From: JBFLYO01 sp040756745
GTDB lineage: Bacteria; Bacteroidota; Ignavibacteria; UBA10030; UBA6906
DNA length: 64,000 nucleotides
Reading direction: 5' to 3'
NCBI GenBank assembly: GCA_040756745.1
Contig: JBFLYO010000007.1
Span: 1 to 64,000 of the forward strand
The notes under the pieces were generated by a model. That model was not told where the DNA came from. It saw only the letters and a program-made list of their open reading frames with translations, and ran no database searches. The first letter of the stretch is position 1. Every line of letters starts with the position of its first letter. Below, one piece after another: positions 9,383 to 17,740 of the stretch. Made by a program: the position numbers and the translations under genes.

Positions 9383-10423
9383 CTAATCTGTCAGCCGATA
9401 CTTCTTCAGCGTCACGATACTCTCCTGCAGCACCACCTTGCTAAACCCCGTCGCGGGGACGGCCAGCAGCATGCCCAGAATCCCGAAGAGCTCTCCCCCC
9501 ACGATGATCGCCAGCAGCACCAGGAGCGGATGGAGATTGACGCCGCGGGCGACGAGAAGGGGCTGAATCACGACGTCGTCGAGCAGCTTGAGGCAGGTGA
9601 ACGCAGCGATCACCTGGACGGCCTTCATCGCATCGCCTGTTGAAAAAAGCGACACCGCCACCGCCGGGAGCGCGCCGGCGATCGGGCCGACGTAGGGGAC
9701 GAGGTTGGCCGCCCCGGCAAACGCCCCGATGAACATGAAGTACTTCACGTCGAGCAGCCAGAGCGCAATCGTGGCGAGGACGCCGAACGTCAGGGCGTCG
9801 ATGAACTGGCTCCGGAGGTAGTTCCCCAGCTGCACATCCATCTTGTACACGAGGTCGAGCGCGAATTCGAAGTACCGGTTCGGGACGATGCTGATAAAGC
9901 TCTTCTTCATCTCGCGCCCGTCTTTCAGCAGGAAGAAGACGATGAAGGGGACTGCGACGCTGAAGACGATGAGCGAAAGCCCCTCATGAACGATGTAGTT
10001 CATGATCCATCCGCTCAGCGAAGCGCTTAACTCGTTGATCCTGGCGGCAAGGTCGAGATCCCGCAGCCCGAGGAAGCCGAGCTCGCTGCGCAGGAACGCC
10101 TGCATGCGGAGGATGATCCCGGCGGTCTCTTCCGATGCCGCCCCCTCCTGCAGTGCGCGCAGCTGCGTCACCACCACGGGCGCAAGGAAGGAAACCAGAA
10201 TAACGAGGATGGAGATGACTACGGCAAAGAAGAACAGCGTGCTCACGGTCCGCGTGAAACCGCGCAGCTCGATGGCAGTCACGATCGGATCGAAAATGTA
10301 GGCGAGCAGCAGCGACAGGACGACCATCTTCATGACGCCGGGCACCAGGATGCCCAGGAGGAGGATGATGCCGAGTCCTCCCCACACCATCCAGCGATTG
10401 AGGCGGACCGACGACGGGGTCAT
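9383..10423 (-). CDS. AI-2E family (PerM/YdiK-like) membrane transporter
   Basis: This 346-aa protein has about eight hydrophobic segments: two near the N-terminus (GLGIILLLGILVPGVMKM, VVLSLLLAYIFDPIV), a pair near 65-85 and 155-175, and four in the C-terminal half with AANLVPYVGPIAGALPA. That motif is diagnostic of the AI-2E/UPF0118 family. Members export or exchange various substrates (autoinducer-2 in E. coli TqsA, Na+/H+ in others), so the cargo is unknown. The start is the ATG at 10423, preceded by AGGAG that lies within the stop region of the upstream gene. It is co-transcribed with the cNMP-binding protein gene (7-bp gap). Confidence 0.88.
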   Translation of the reverse strand: MTPSSVRLNRWMVWGGLGIILLLGILVPGVMKMVVLSLLLAYIFDPIVTAIELRGFTRTVSTLFFFAVVISILVILVSFLAPVVVTQLRALQEGAASEETAGIILRMQAFLRSELGFLGLRDLDLAARINELSASLSGWIMNYIVHEGLSLIVFSVAVPFIVFFLLKDGREMKKSFISIVPNRYFEFALDLVYKMDVQLGNYLRSQFIDALTFGVLATIALWLLDVKYFMFIGAFAGAANLVPYVGPIAGALPAVAVSLFSTGDAMKAVQVIAAFTCLKLLDDVVIQPLLVARGVNLHPLLVLLAIIVGGELFGILGMLLAVPATGFSKVVLQESIVTLKKYRLTD

Positions 10424-10430
10424 CACTCGC

Positions 10431-10976
10431 TCATCTCCTGCCTGAGCGGCGTTTCGCCGTCGCGGTGCCCCGCTCGGCCGACCGGCGCAGGAGCGATTCC
10501 ACCCGCTCGTTCGCCGCGCGCAGACGCATGCCGATGATGGCCGCAAGGCTCATGACGATCTTCACCCCCAGGCGCGGGTTCCGCTCAATGAGTCCGAAGA
10601 GGTCGGGCTGGAAGAACCCGTAGATCCGGCAGGGGGTTTTCGCGATCGCCGTCGCCGACCGGGTGCCGCCGTCGAGCAGGGGAAGCTCGCCGAAAAACTC
10701 GCCGTCGCCAAGCTCTGAAACGCTGTCCGTCGACTCCTCGGCCCGGATCGTCACGCGTCCCGATTCAATGATGTACATCCCGAGGCCGGGCTCGGCCTGC
10801 CGGAAGATCACTTCGCCGGCGTGATACTCCCGGTGGTGGAGGATCCGTTCAACGGCGGCAAGCTCACGCCGTGTAAGGTCGGTGAAGATCGGGATCATCT
10901 TCAGCGTGTCTCTGAAGCGCGGCTTCATGCCGTCTTTTTTGCCGCGCGACAGGAACCCTGGAAGACCGATGCGCAT
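10431..10976 (-). CDS. single-domain cyclic-nucleotide-binding protein
   Basis: This 181-aa protein carries one cNMP-binding domain (about residues 25-140): IPIFTDLTRREL, GEVIFRQAEPGLGMYIIESGRVTI, and the phosphate-binding cassette GDGEFFGELPLLDGGTRSATAIA. It has the C-helix but no winged-helix DNA-binding domain. The tail is short and basic (RRSAERGTATAKRRSGRR). It is therefore probably not a Crp/Fnr transcription factor but a stand-alone effector or allosteric module. It sits directly upstream of the AI-2E-type transporter. A role in gating that transporter is inference from position. Confidence 0.85.
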   Translation of the reverse strand: MRIGLPGFLSRGKKDGMKPRFRDTLKMIPIFTDLTRRELAAVERILHHREYHAGEVIFRQAEPGLGMYIIESGRVTIRAEESTDSVSELGDGEFFGELPLLDGGTRSATAIAKTPCRIYGFFQPDLFGLIERNPRLGVKIVMSLAAIIGMRLRAANERVESLLRRSAERGTATAKRRSGRR

Positions 10977-10994
10977 ATGCAGAATCCCTCTGGT

Positions 10995-11663
10995 TTATTT
11001 CAAGAGTTCGCCGACACTCTGTTTCCGGTATCCCTCGGGGAGGGAAAAGAGGTCGTCGGAGAGCGAGCGCGGTTCGATGCGCGTTACCTCCTGCATCTCC
11101 ACGACCTGCCCGCCGATGCGGGTGGTTGCGGCAAGCGGGAACACCCCCATGCGTGTCAATTCGTCGTTCCACGCCGCCTCCTGCTGGCCGGTCCGCTCCT
11201 GCCCCAGCGCCCGGGCAAGCGAGCGGGCCAGTCCCGCGAGCTTCCGGCTCCCCCAGATCTCTGTTTCAGCGTCGCTGCGCCGCACCAGGAACTGTTCGCA
11301 GGAGTACCCGAGGATTTTTCTTGTCCTCTTCGTTTTCCGTATCACCGCCTTCTCATCTCCATTCCCCGGAACGCCGTAGTCGGCGGGTTCGTCGGCCCGT
11401 GAGACCTCGTAGTACGAGCGCTCCTCATCGTTGATCATCCAGATCACGTTGAGGTCCTGCCGGTAAATCATGGTGACCGGCGGCGAGGAGCCGATGGCGG
11501 AGTTGCTGACACGGGCCATCGCGTCCTTGACATACATCGTCATGGTGAATTCCTGCTGGAGGCCCGTCTCGTCGATCGTGAGGTTCCGGCTTTCGACGAC
11601 ACCTTCGAATTGTGCGTGGAGGGTACCGCACGCAAGGACAAGGAGAATGGTCGCGCGCTTCAT
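10995..11663 (-). CDS. DUF4412-type secreted protein
   Basis: This 222-aa protein begins at the ATG at 11663 with a signal peptide (MKRATILLVLACGTLHAQ). The mature part has the DUF4412 pattern: FEGVVES start, TMTMYVKDAMARV, MIYRQDLNVIWMINDEERSYYE, then KTRKILGYSC-like KRTRKILGYSCEQFLV. The family is periplasmic or envelope-associated, of unknown function and common in Bacteroidota. It is upstream of the cNMP-binding gene by 18 bp and may share its transcript. Confidence 0.75.
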   Translation of the reverse strand: MKRATILLVLACGTLHAQFEGVVESRNLTIDETGLQQEFTMTMYVKDAMARVSNSAIGSSPPVTMIYRQDLNVIWMINDEERSYYEVSRADEPADYGVPGNGDEKAVIRKTKRTRKILGYSCEQFLVRRSDAETEIWGSRKLAGLARSLARALGQERTGQQEAAWNDELTRMGVFPLAATTRIGGQVVEMQEVTRIEPRSLSDDLFSLPEGYRKQSVGELLK

Positions 11664-11757
11664 CGCCGTGAGCAGGAATAAAAACGGAGAGATCGCCGCC
11701 GGTCGGCTGCCGGAAGATACGAAGTTTCCCCCCAACTAGAAAGCCGCGCCTCCCCCC

Positions 11758-12435
11758 TTACCTCCTCCGGGCGAGCAGAAAGATCGGCAACAACGCGGCG
11801 CCGGCAACAAATCCCCCGGCATGAGCCCACCAGGCCACCCCGCCAGACGCCGCCGCCCCTGCGCCCGCCGAGAGTGCCCCCTGAAGAAACTGCATCAGGA
11901 ACCAGAAGCCGAGGAAGAAGAACGCGGACACTTCGACCACGGGGAAGAACACGAAGAGCGGAATCAGCGTCAATATCCGCGAGCGGGGAAACAGAAGAAA
12001 GTAGGCGCCAAGGACTCCGGCAATGGCGCCGCTCGCCCCGATCAGAGGCATGGACGACTCTTGCTGAAAATACACCTCTGAAAGCCCGGCGCCGATGCCG
12101 GCCGTCAGATAGAACACCAGATAGCCGAAATGCCCGAGCCGGTCTTCAACGTTGTCCCCGAAGATATACAGGTACAGCATATTCCCCAGCAGGTGCATCC
12201 AGCCGCCGTGGAGAAACATAGAGGTCACGAGCGTCATCAGCGGACGGAATTCGAAGCTCCCCTGGAACAGCGATCCCGACACCGCCGCCGGGATCACGCC
12301 GAGCGAGCTCACAAACGCGCCGGCGCGCGCCCCGAGCGACACCTCATACAGGAAGACAGCACCGCACAGCGTGATGATCGCATAGTTCACGAAAGGGATC
12401 GTCTTTGACTTGATCGTGTCGCGGATGGGGATCAT
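11758..12435 (-). CDS. rhomboid family intramembrane serine protease
   Basis: This 225-aa protein has six or more membrane segments. The catalytic serine is in IGASGAIAGVLGAYF (TM4 region) and the catalytic His in WWAHAGGFVAGAAL near the C-terminus. The HxxxN oxyanion element appears as WMHLLGNMLYLYIFGDNVEDRLG. It is expected to cleave single-pass membrane proteins within the bilayer. The N-terminus MIPIRDTIKSKTIPFVNYAII is typical. Start and stop are well defined. Confidence 0.93.
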   Translation of the reverse strand: MIPIRDTIKSKTIPFVNYAIITLCGAVFLYEVSLGARAGAFVSSLGVIPAAVSGSLFQGSFEFRPLMTLVTSMFLHGGWMHLLGNMLYLYIFGDNVEDRLGHFGYLVFYLTAGIGAGLSEVYFQQESSMPLIGASGAIAGVLGAYFLLFPRSRILTLIPLFVFFPVVEVSAFFFLGFWFLMQFLQGALSAGAGAAASGGVAWWAHAGGFVAGAALLPIFLLARRR

Positions 12436-12539
12436 GCGACCGGACGGAGTGAGCGGGAAACCTTCATGGATTGGTTGAGATGGTAACCAATTGCGTCAGG
12501 AATGTCAAGGAAGCGGGCGCCCCGGCGACTCCGTCCGCC

Positions 12540-12568
12540 TTGCATTTCGGAGGGCGCTTTGCTATCTT
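12540..12568 (+). promoter_or_regulatory. sigma70-like promoter of the tyrosine catabolic operon
   Basis: TTGCAT (12540-12545), 17 bp, then TATCTT (12563-12568). The predicted start near 12575 lies upstream of the GTG at 12613 but downstream of the alternative ATG at 12502. This supports the GTG as the true start of the aminotransferase. Confidence 0.5.
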
Positions 12569-12612
12569 TTTTGCGACACCGTCGTCGTGCATCTCATACC
12601 GGCCCGTTCCTT

Positions 12613-13725
12613 GTGCGCCTGGTTCCACCGTACATAGAGTCGCTCGAACCCTACAAGCCGGGCAAACCCATTGCCGAGCTGCAGCGGGAACTCGGGATCG
12701 CGCGCGTCACGAAACTGGCCTCCAACGAAAACCCCCTCGGTCCCTCCCCCCTGGCGCTCGAAGAAATGAAGCGCCACATCAACGAGCTGCATCGCTATCC
12801 CAACGGCGGGCTTGACCTCCGCGAGGAACTTGCGCGGCGGTTCCGGCTCAAGGTCGGCAATGTCATCGCCGGCTCGGGCTCCGAAGGAATCATGTCCAAC
12901 ATCATCCGCGCGTTCCTGTGCGACGATGACGAGGTGCTCACCTCCGAAGGAACCTTCGTCGGTTTCTATGTGCTTGCACGCTCCCGCGGGACAACGCTGG
13001 TGACCGTCCCGCTGCGCGACTTCCGCTTCGACCTCGATGCCATCGCGGCGGCGATCACTGCCCATACCAAAATCATCTATCTCGCCAACCCGAACAATCC
13101 GACCGGCACGATCTTCACGCGGGCGGAGTTCGACGCGTTCATCCCGCGGGTCCCGCCCCATGTGCTGATCATCCTCGACGAGGCGTATTTCGAGTATGCC
13201 CAGCATTCGCCGGGCTACCCCGATTCAATGCAGTACCGGTATGACAACGTCATCACGCTCCGAACCTTTTCAAAGGCGTATGGGATCGCCGGGGTGAGGA
13301 TCGGATACGGCTTTGCGCACGACCTTCTGATTTCGAACCTGCTGAAGGTGAAACTCCCGTTCGAGCCGAGCACGCTTGCCCAGGCGGCGGGCATCGGTGC
13401 GCTCGCAGATGAGGAGTTCCTGCGGCGCACGATCGCGTCTAACGAAACGGGCAAGCGCACATTGATCCCGGCGTTCCGCGCACTCGGCCTGACAGTCATC
13501 GACACGGAGGCCAATTTCGTCTGCGTGCCGATGGAGAGCGAGCGTGAAGCGAATACGCTCTACCAGGGCCTGCTCCTGAAAGGAGTGATCGTCCGGCCGC
13601 TCCGCGCGTTCGGGCTCCCCCACTGCCTTCGCGTCACCATCGGAACGGAGGAGCAGAACGGGGTACTGTTGAACGCTCTTCGCATGGTGCTGGCCGCAGA
13701 GCGCCAGCCGGCGGAAAAGGACTAG
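12613..13725 (+). CDS. hisC: HisC-family PLP aminotransferase, probable aromatic/tyrosine aminotransferase
   Basis: This fold-type I aminotransferase has the histidinol-phosphate aminotransferase signature: LASNENPLGPS at the N-terminus, ANPNNPTG near 150, DEAYFEYA, and the PLP-lysine motif TFSKAYGIAGVRIGYG. The C-terminus has GVIVRPLRAFGLPHCLRVTIGT. I place the start at the GTG at 12613 (370 aa). It removes a 37-residue basic extension that does not look like the family and fits the predicted promoter. It is the first gene of a tyrosine catabolic operon with no other his gene nearby. It probably converts tyrosine to 4-hydroxyphenylpyruvate; HisC paralogues with aromatic activity are known, but specificity here is inference. 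Confidence 0.85.
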   Translation: MRLVPPYIESLEPYKPGKPIAELQRELGIARVTKLASNENPLGPSPLALEEMKRHINELHRYPNGGLDLREELARRFRLKVGNVIAGSGSEGIMSNIIRAFLCDDDEVLTSEGTFVGFYVLARSRGTTLVTVPLRDFRFDLDAIAAAITAHTKIIYLANPNNPTGTIFTRAEFDAFIPRVPPHVLIILDEAYFEYAQHSPGYPDSMQYRYDNVITLRTFSKAYGIAGVRIGYGFAHDLLISNLLKVKLPFEPSTLAQAAGIGALADEEFLRRTIASNETGKRTLIPAFRALGLTVIDTEANFVCVPMESEREANTLYQGLLLKGVIVRPLRAFGLPHCLRVTIGTEEQNGVLLNALRMVLAAERQPAEKD

Positions 13726-13791
13726 GTGCGCCCGGCGTCTCCCGGCCGGTGACACAACTGATCTTTCTCATGCACACGAGGGAATGCGCGT

Positions 13792-14886
13792 ATGGATGAT
13801 TTCCTTCCCATCAACGGGACAGATTACGTTGAGCTGTACGTCGGCAATGCAAAACAGTCCGCGCATTTCTACCGCGCCGCGTTCGGGTTCTCTCTCGTCG
13901 CGTATGCGGGCCCGGAGACGGGACGCCGCGATAGCGTCTCCTACGTGCTGCAGCAGGACACCATCCGCCTGGTTCTCACCACTCCCCTTCACCCCGATAC
14001 CCCCATCGCGGCCCACATTGCGCTCCACGGCGACGGCGTGCGAGACATCGCGCTCTGGGTCGACGATGCCGAATCGGCCTATCGCGAGACCACTCGCCGC
14101 GGCGGCCGCAGGGTCATGGAGCCGACTGTCAGCAAGGACGAGCAGGGAGAGGTGCGACTGGCTGCCATCGCGGCATACGGCGACACCGTCCACACGTTCG
14201 TGGAGCGGAAGAACTACCGCGGCATATTCCTCCCGGGTTTCAACGTGGTCCCCGGGCCGGACACGGTCGCCCGGCCGACGGGACTGAAATTTATCGACCA
14301 CATGGTCGGCAACGTCGGCTGGGGTGAGATGAATACCTGGGTGAAGTTCTACGAGTCGGTCATGGGGTTTCGCCTCTACCAGCACTTCGACGACAAAGAC
14401 ATCAGCACCGACTATTCTGCTCTCATGTCGAAGGTGATGGCCAACGGCAACGGGAGGATCAAGTTCCCGATCAATGAGCCCGCGCAGGGGAAGAAGAAGT
14501 CGCAGATCGAAGAGTACCTCGAATTCTACAAGGGACCGGGAGTCCAGCACATCGCCTGTTCAACGGACAACATCATCAGCACGGTGTCACGCCTGCGGAT
14601 GCAGGGGGTGGAATTCCTGCGCGTCCCCACCACGTACTACCGGGAGCTGGGCGATCGCGTCGGGAGGATCGATGAGCCGGTCGAGGAACTCGAGAAACTC
14701 GGCATCCTCGTCGACCGGGACGACGAAGGATACATGCTGCAGATCTTTACCAAGCCTGTCGAGGACAGGCCAACACTGTTCTACGAAGTCATTCAGCGGA
14801 AGGGGAGCAAAAGTTTCGGGAAAGGGAACTTCAAAGCGCTGTTCGAGGCGATCGAGCGTGAGCAGGCCCTGCGCGGCAATCTCTGA
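13792..14886 (+). CDS. hppD: 4-hydroxyphenylpyruvate dioxygenase
   Basis: This 364-aa non-haem Fe(II) dioxygenase of the vicinal-oxygen-chelate fold converts 4-hydroxyphenylpyruvate to homogentisate. Two tandem VOC domains are visible (YVELYVGNAKQSAHFY; FIDHMVGNVGWGEMNTWVKFYESVMGF). The metal ligands are the His in FIDHMVG and in GPGVQHIACST, and a Glu in the C-terminal FYEVIQR segment. The end GKGNFKALFEAIEREQ is a strong family marker. It lies 66 bp after the aminotransferase and 12 bp before the FAH-family gene, in one operon. Confidence 0.96.
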   Translation: MDDFLPINGTDYVELYVGNAKQSAHFYRAAFGFSLVAYAGPETGRRDSVSYVLQQDTIRLVLTTPLHPDTPIAAHIALHGDGVRDIALWVDDAESAYRETTRRGGRRVMEPTVSKDEQGEVRLAAIAAYGDTVHTFVERKNYRGIFLPGFNVVPGPDTVARPTGLKFIDHMVGNVGWGEMNTWVKFYESVMGFRLYQHFDDKDISTDYSALMSKVMANGNGRIKFPINEPAQGKKKSQIEEYLEFYKGPGVQHIACSTDNIISTVSRLRMQGVEFLRVPTTYYRELGDRVGRIDEPVEELEKLGILVDRDDEGYMLQIFTKPVEDRPTLFYEVIQRKGSKSFGKGNFKALFEAIEREQALRGNL

Positions 14887-14898
14887 CCCGGCACGCGG

Positions 14899-15897
14899 AT
14901 GAGACTCTGCACATTCGAGGTCGCAACGCCGCTCGGGAGACACCGCCGGTTCGGCGTCCAGCTCTCCCGGGGGGTGGTCGACATGAATTTCGCCTGCGCG
15001 TGGCATCTGGCCCGCAAGGGGGAGGTGAGGCCGTACACGCTGGCCGACGTGCTGGTGCCCGACACGCTGCTGGGGTTCCTGAGAGGGGAACAGACCTCGA
15101 TGGGGTTCGCCCGGGCAACGCTTGAATCGCTGCAAGCGGAGCTGGACGGCGGCCGGGTTCCGCGCGGCCCGAACGACGAAACGCTGCTGTACTCCCCGTT
15201 GGAGACCCGCCTGCGGGCCCCCCTTCCCGATCCGGCATCCGTGCGGGATTTCTACGCATTCGAGACACACGTGAAGAAGGGCTTCGAAAAACGGGGGGAG
15301 TCGATGCCGAAGGAGTGGTACGAGATCCCCGTGTATTATACCAGCGGGCGACAAAATATCATCGGGCCTGATGAGGATGTCCTCTGGCCATCGTTCACGG
15401 AGAAATTCGACTACGAGCTCGAGATCGCGTTCGTCATCGGGAGGACCGGGCGTAACATTCCGGCGGAACGCGCTCTTGACCACATTGCAGGGTTCACGGT
15501 CATGAACGACTTCAGCGCACGCGACATCCAGCGGCAGGAGATGCGCGTGCGGCTGGGCCCTGCGAAAGGAAAGGACTGGTGCACCGGCATCGGGCCGGTA
15601 CTGGTGACCCTGGACGAGATCGGCGATCCCTACAACCTGACCATGACGGCCCGCGTGAACGGGGAGGAGTGGTCGCGCGGTACCACCGGTTCAATTCACT
15701 GGAAGTTCGAGCAGATGATCGAGTTCCTCTCGCGCGATCAGACCCTGCATCCGGGCGACCTCCTCGGATCCGGCACTGTCGGAACCGGGTGCGGACTCGA
15801 GCTCGACCGGTGGGTGAAGCCGGGCGACGTTATCGAACTCGAGATTGAAAAGATCGGCGTGTTACGAAACCGGGTCGTCAAGGAGCAATCCCGATAA
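14899..15897 (+). CDS. fumarylacetoacetate hydrolase family protein
   Basis: This 332-aa protein has the FAH fold. VRDFYAFETHVK is followed by YYTSGRQNIIGPDEDVLWP, the metal-binding DYELEIAFVIG block, and GFTVMNDFSARDIQRQEM. The GSGTVGTGCGLEL segment is near the end. In this context it most likely cleaves fumarylacetoacetate to fumarate and acetoacetate, the last step of tyrosine breakdown. No maleylacetoacetate isomerase is encoded in the operon, so isomerisation must occur elsewhere, by glutathione chemistry, or the hydrolase may act on the maleyl isomer directly. Confidence 0.9.
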   Translation: MRLCTFEVATPLGRHRRFGVQLSRGVVDMNFACAWHLARKGEVRPYTLADVLVPDTLLGFLRGEQTSMGFARATLESLQAELDGGRVPRGPNDETLLYSPLETRLRAPLPDPASVRDFYAFETHVKKGFEKRGESMPKEWYEIPVYYTSGRQNIIGPDEDVLWPSFTEKFDYELEIAFVIGRTGRNIPAERALDHIAGFTVMNDFSARDIQRQEMRVRLGPAKGKDWCTGIGPVLVTLDEIGDPYNLTMTARVNGEEWSRGTTGSIHWKFEQMIEFLSRDQTLHPGDLLGSGTVGTGCGLELDRWVKPGDVIELEIEKIGVLRNRVVKEQSR

Positions 15898-15942
15898 TCC
15901 ATGGATCGTCATGAAACGCCCCATCGCTGAGGAGGAGACCGA

Positions 15943-17046
15943 ATGTATCCGCTGAAGAAGGGAAAAACCGCAAGCCAGGCACACGTCGCACTCCCGCAGG
16001 GGACGTTCGAAGAGGAGCACGGGAGGAAGGGGTTTTTCGGGAAGTCCGCGCACCTCTACCACGCTCACCCCCCGACCGGCTGGATACGGTTCGAAGGAAA
16101 GCTTCGTCCGCACTGCATCGACTGTAACACGCTGCAGCCGACGGACCAGACCGACCCGGACGGCGCTCCCGTCCCATTCCTGGGGAACGACGATGTCCGA
16201 CTCTCCGTCTCGCGGCGTTCCACCCCCATGCCGTTTTATTACCGCAATGCGGACGGCGACGAGCTGCACTTCGTCCACCGCGGGAGAGGGACGGTGGAAA
16301 CTGACTTCGGGCCGCTTCCCTTCGAGAAGGGTGACTACCTCGTGATCCCGCGTGCAGTCACGTACCGCGTAGTCCCCGAAACGACCGACAACTTCTTTCT
16401 GATCATCGAGTCAAAGACGGAGTTTGAGCAGCCCGACAAGGGACTCATCGGCCAGCATGCGCTGTACGATCCGTCGATCATCGTCACGCCCGATCCCGCC
16501 CCTCGCCTTGATGACAACCGCGAGTGGGAGGTCCGCATCAAAGCGGAAGGGGAGTTCTCCAGCGTGTTCTATCCCTTCAACCCCATGGACGTTGTTGGCT
16601 GGAAAGGTGATCTCACCGTCTGGAAGCTCAACCTTCGCGACATCCGGCCGGTGATGAGTCACCGGGCGCATCTCCCTCCCAGCGCGCACACCACGTTCGT
16701 GACGCAGGGAGCGGCGGTCTGCAGTTTCGTGCCGCGGCCGCTGGAGGAAGACCCCGAGGCCGTCAGGGTTCCCTTCTTCCACCGCAACACCGACTACGAC
16801 GAATTCATCTTCTACCATGACGGGAGCTTCTTCAGCCGCGACAACATCACGGCCGGCATGGTCACGCTTCATCCCCGAGGCATCCACCACGGTCCGCACC
16901 CTAAAGCCCTGGCCGGGCAGGGCAAGAAGACACATACCGACGAATACGCCGTCATGCTCGACGGCCTGAACCCCATTCGGGTTCTCCCGGCCGGAGAGCG
17001 GGCTGAGTGGAAGGATTACTGGAAGAGCTGGCTGTCCACCCCATGA
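15943..17046 (+). CDS. hmgA: homogentisate 1,2-dioxygenase
   Basis: This 367-aa two-cupin Fe(II) enzyme opens the ring of homogentisate to maleylacetoacetate. Family features are MPFYYRNADGDELHFVHRG in the first cupin, GDYLVIPRAVTYRV, then FFHRNTDYDEFIFYHDG and the metal-site HPRGIHHGPHP. The N-terminal SAHLYHAHPPTGW segment also matches bacterial HmgA. Its stop overlaps the next start (ATGA), so it is translationally coupled to the flavin-reductase-like gene. Confidence 0.95.
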   Translation: MYPLKKGKTASQAHVALPQGTFEEEHGRKGFFGKSAHLYHAHPPTGWIRFEGKLRPHCIDCNTLQPTDQTDPDGAPVPFLGNDDVRLSVSRRSTPMPFYYRNADGDELHFVHRGRGTVETDFGPLPFEKGDYLVIPRAVTYRVVPETTDNFFLIIESKTEFEQPDKGLIGQHALYDPSIIVTPDPAPRLDDNREWEVRIKAEGEFSSVFYPFNPMDVVGWKGDLTVWKLNLRDIRPVMSHRAHLPPSAHTTFVTQGAAVCSFVPRPLEEDPEAVRVPFFHRNTDYDEFIFYHDGSFFSRDNITAGMVTLHPRGIHHGPHPKALAGQGKKTHTDEYAVMLDGLNPIRVLPAGERAEWKDYWKSWLSTP

Positions 17047-17663
17047 CCATACTCCCCACGCACCACGAGCCGCGCGACATCTACCGGCTCATGACGGGGC
17101 TGATCGTTCCGCGCCCGATCGCCTTCGTCTCAACCCTCAGCCTGGACGGGGTGCGCAACCTTGCACCGTTCAGCTTCTTCACAGCGATCAGCGCGAACCC
17201 CCCCGCGATCTGCTTTGCCCCGATGATCCGCGGGACCGATGGGTCGAGAAAGGACACCCTGCGCAACATCGAGGCCATGAAGGAATTCGTGGTCAACATC
17301 GTGTCCGAGGACTTTGCGCGAAAGATGAACGCGTGCTCGTTCGATTATCCCCCGGAGGTGGACGAGTTCGCCGAATCGGGCCTGACTCCCATCCCTTCCG
17401 ACCTGGTCACTCCGCCCCGCGTAAAGGAATCGCGCGCAGCCATGGAGTGCCGCTTGCTCCAGGTTGTTCATATCAGCCCGAAACCGCTCGGCGGGAGCCT
17501 CGTGATCGGCGAAATCCTCCGGTTCCACGTCGATGATGACATCGTCAGCAACTTCCAGGTCAATCCCGATCTCCTGAGGCCGATAGGGCGCATGGGGGGC
17601 GGAACGTACACGCGGACCACCGACAGGTTTGAAATGCCGCGGCCGTCTGCACCCGCGCGCTGA
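17043..17663 (+). CDS. flavin reductase-like, FMN-binding split-barrel protein
   Basis: This 206-aa protein starts at the ATG overlapping the hmgA stop. RDIYRLMTGLIVPRPIAFVSTLSLDGVRNLAPFSFFTAISANPPAICFAP is the typical DIM6/NTAB (flavin reductase-like) FMN-binding N-terminus. EFVVNIVSEDFARKMNACS and the GEILRFHVDD strand follow. Such proteins bind FMN and often support monooxygenases. Its place at the end of the homogentisate operon suggests a linked but undefined oxidative step. Confidence 0.88.
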   Translation: MTILPTHHEPRDIYRLMTGLIVPRPIAFVSTLSLDGVRNLAPFSFFTAISANPPAICFAPMIRGTDGSRKDTLRNIEAMKEFVVNIVSEDFARKMNACSFDYPPEVDEFAESGLTPIPSDLVTPPRVKESRAAMECRLLQVVHISPKPLGGSLVIGEILRFHVDDDIVSNFQVNPDLLRPIGRMGGGTYTRTTDRFEMPRPSAPAR

Positions 17664-17691
17664 AGGGTCCTCGATGGCGCAGCCACGTTCT

Positions 17692-17720
17692 TTGAGAGTT
17701 CAGAGGCACGCTGGTATCAT
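17692..17720 (+). promoter_or_regulatory. sigma70-like promoter of the acyl-CoA ligase gene
   Basis: TTGAGA (17692-17697), a 17-bp spacer, then TATCAT (17715-17720). Transcription would start near 17727, only about 14 nt upstream of the ATG at 17741, with a GGTGGAGG ribosome site between. The ligase is therefore probably a separate transcription unit from the tyrosine operon. Confidence 0.6.
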
Positions 17721-17740
17721 TATTGTATGAGGGTGGAGGC

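Noticed and set aside
12502..12612. ATG at 12502 as start of the aminotransferase
   Set aside because: It adds a basic extension unlike the family and lies upstream of the predicted promoter at 12540-12568.
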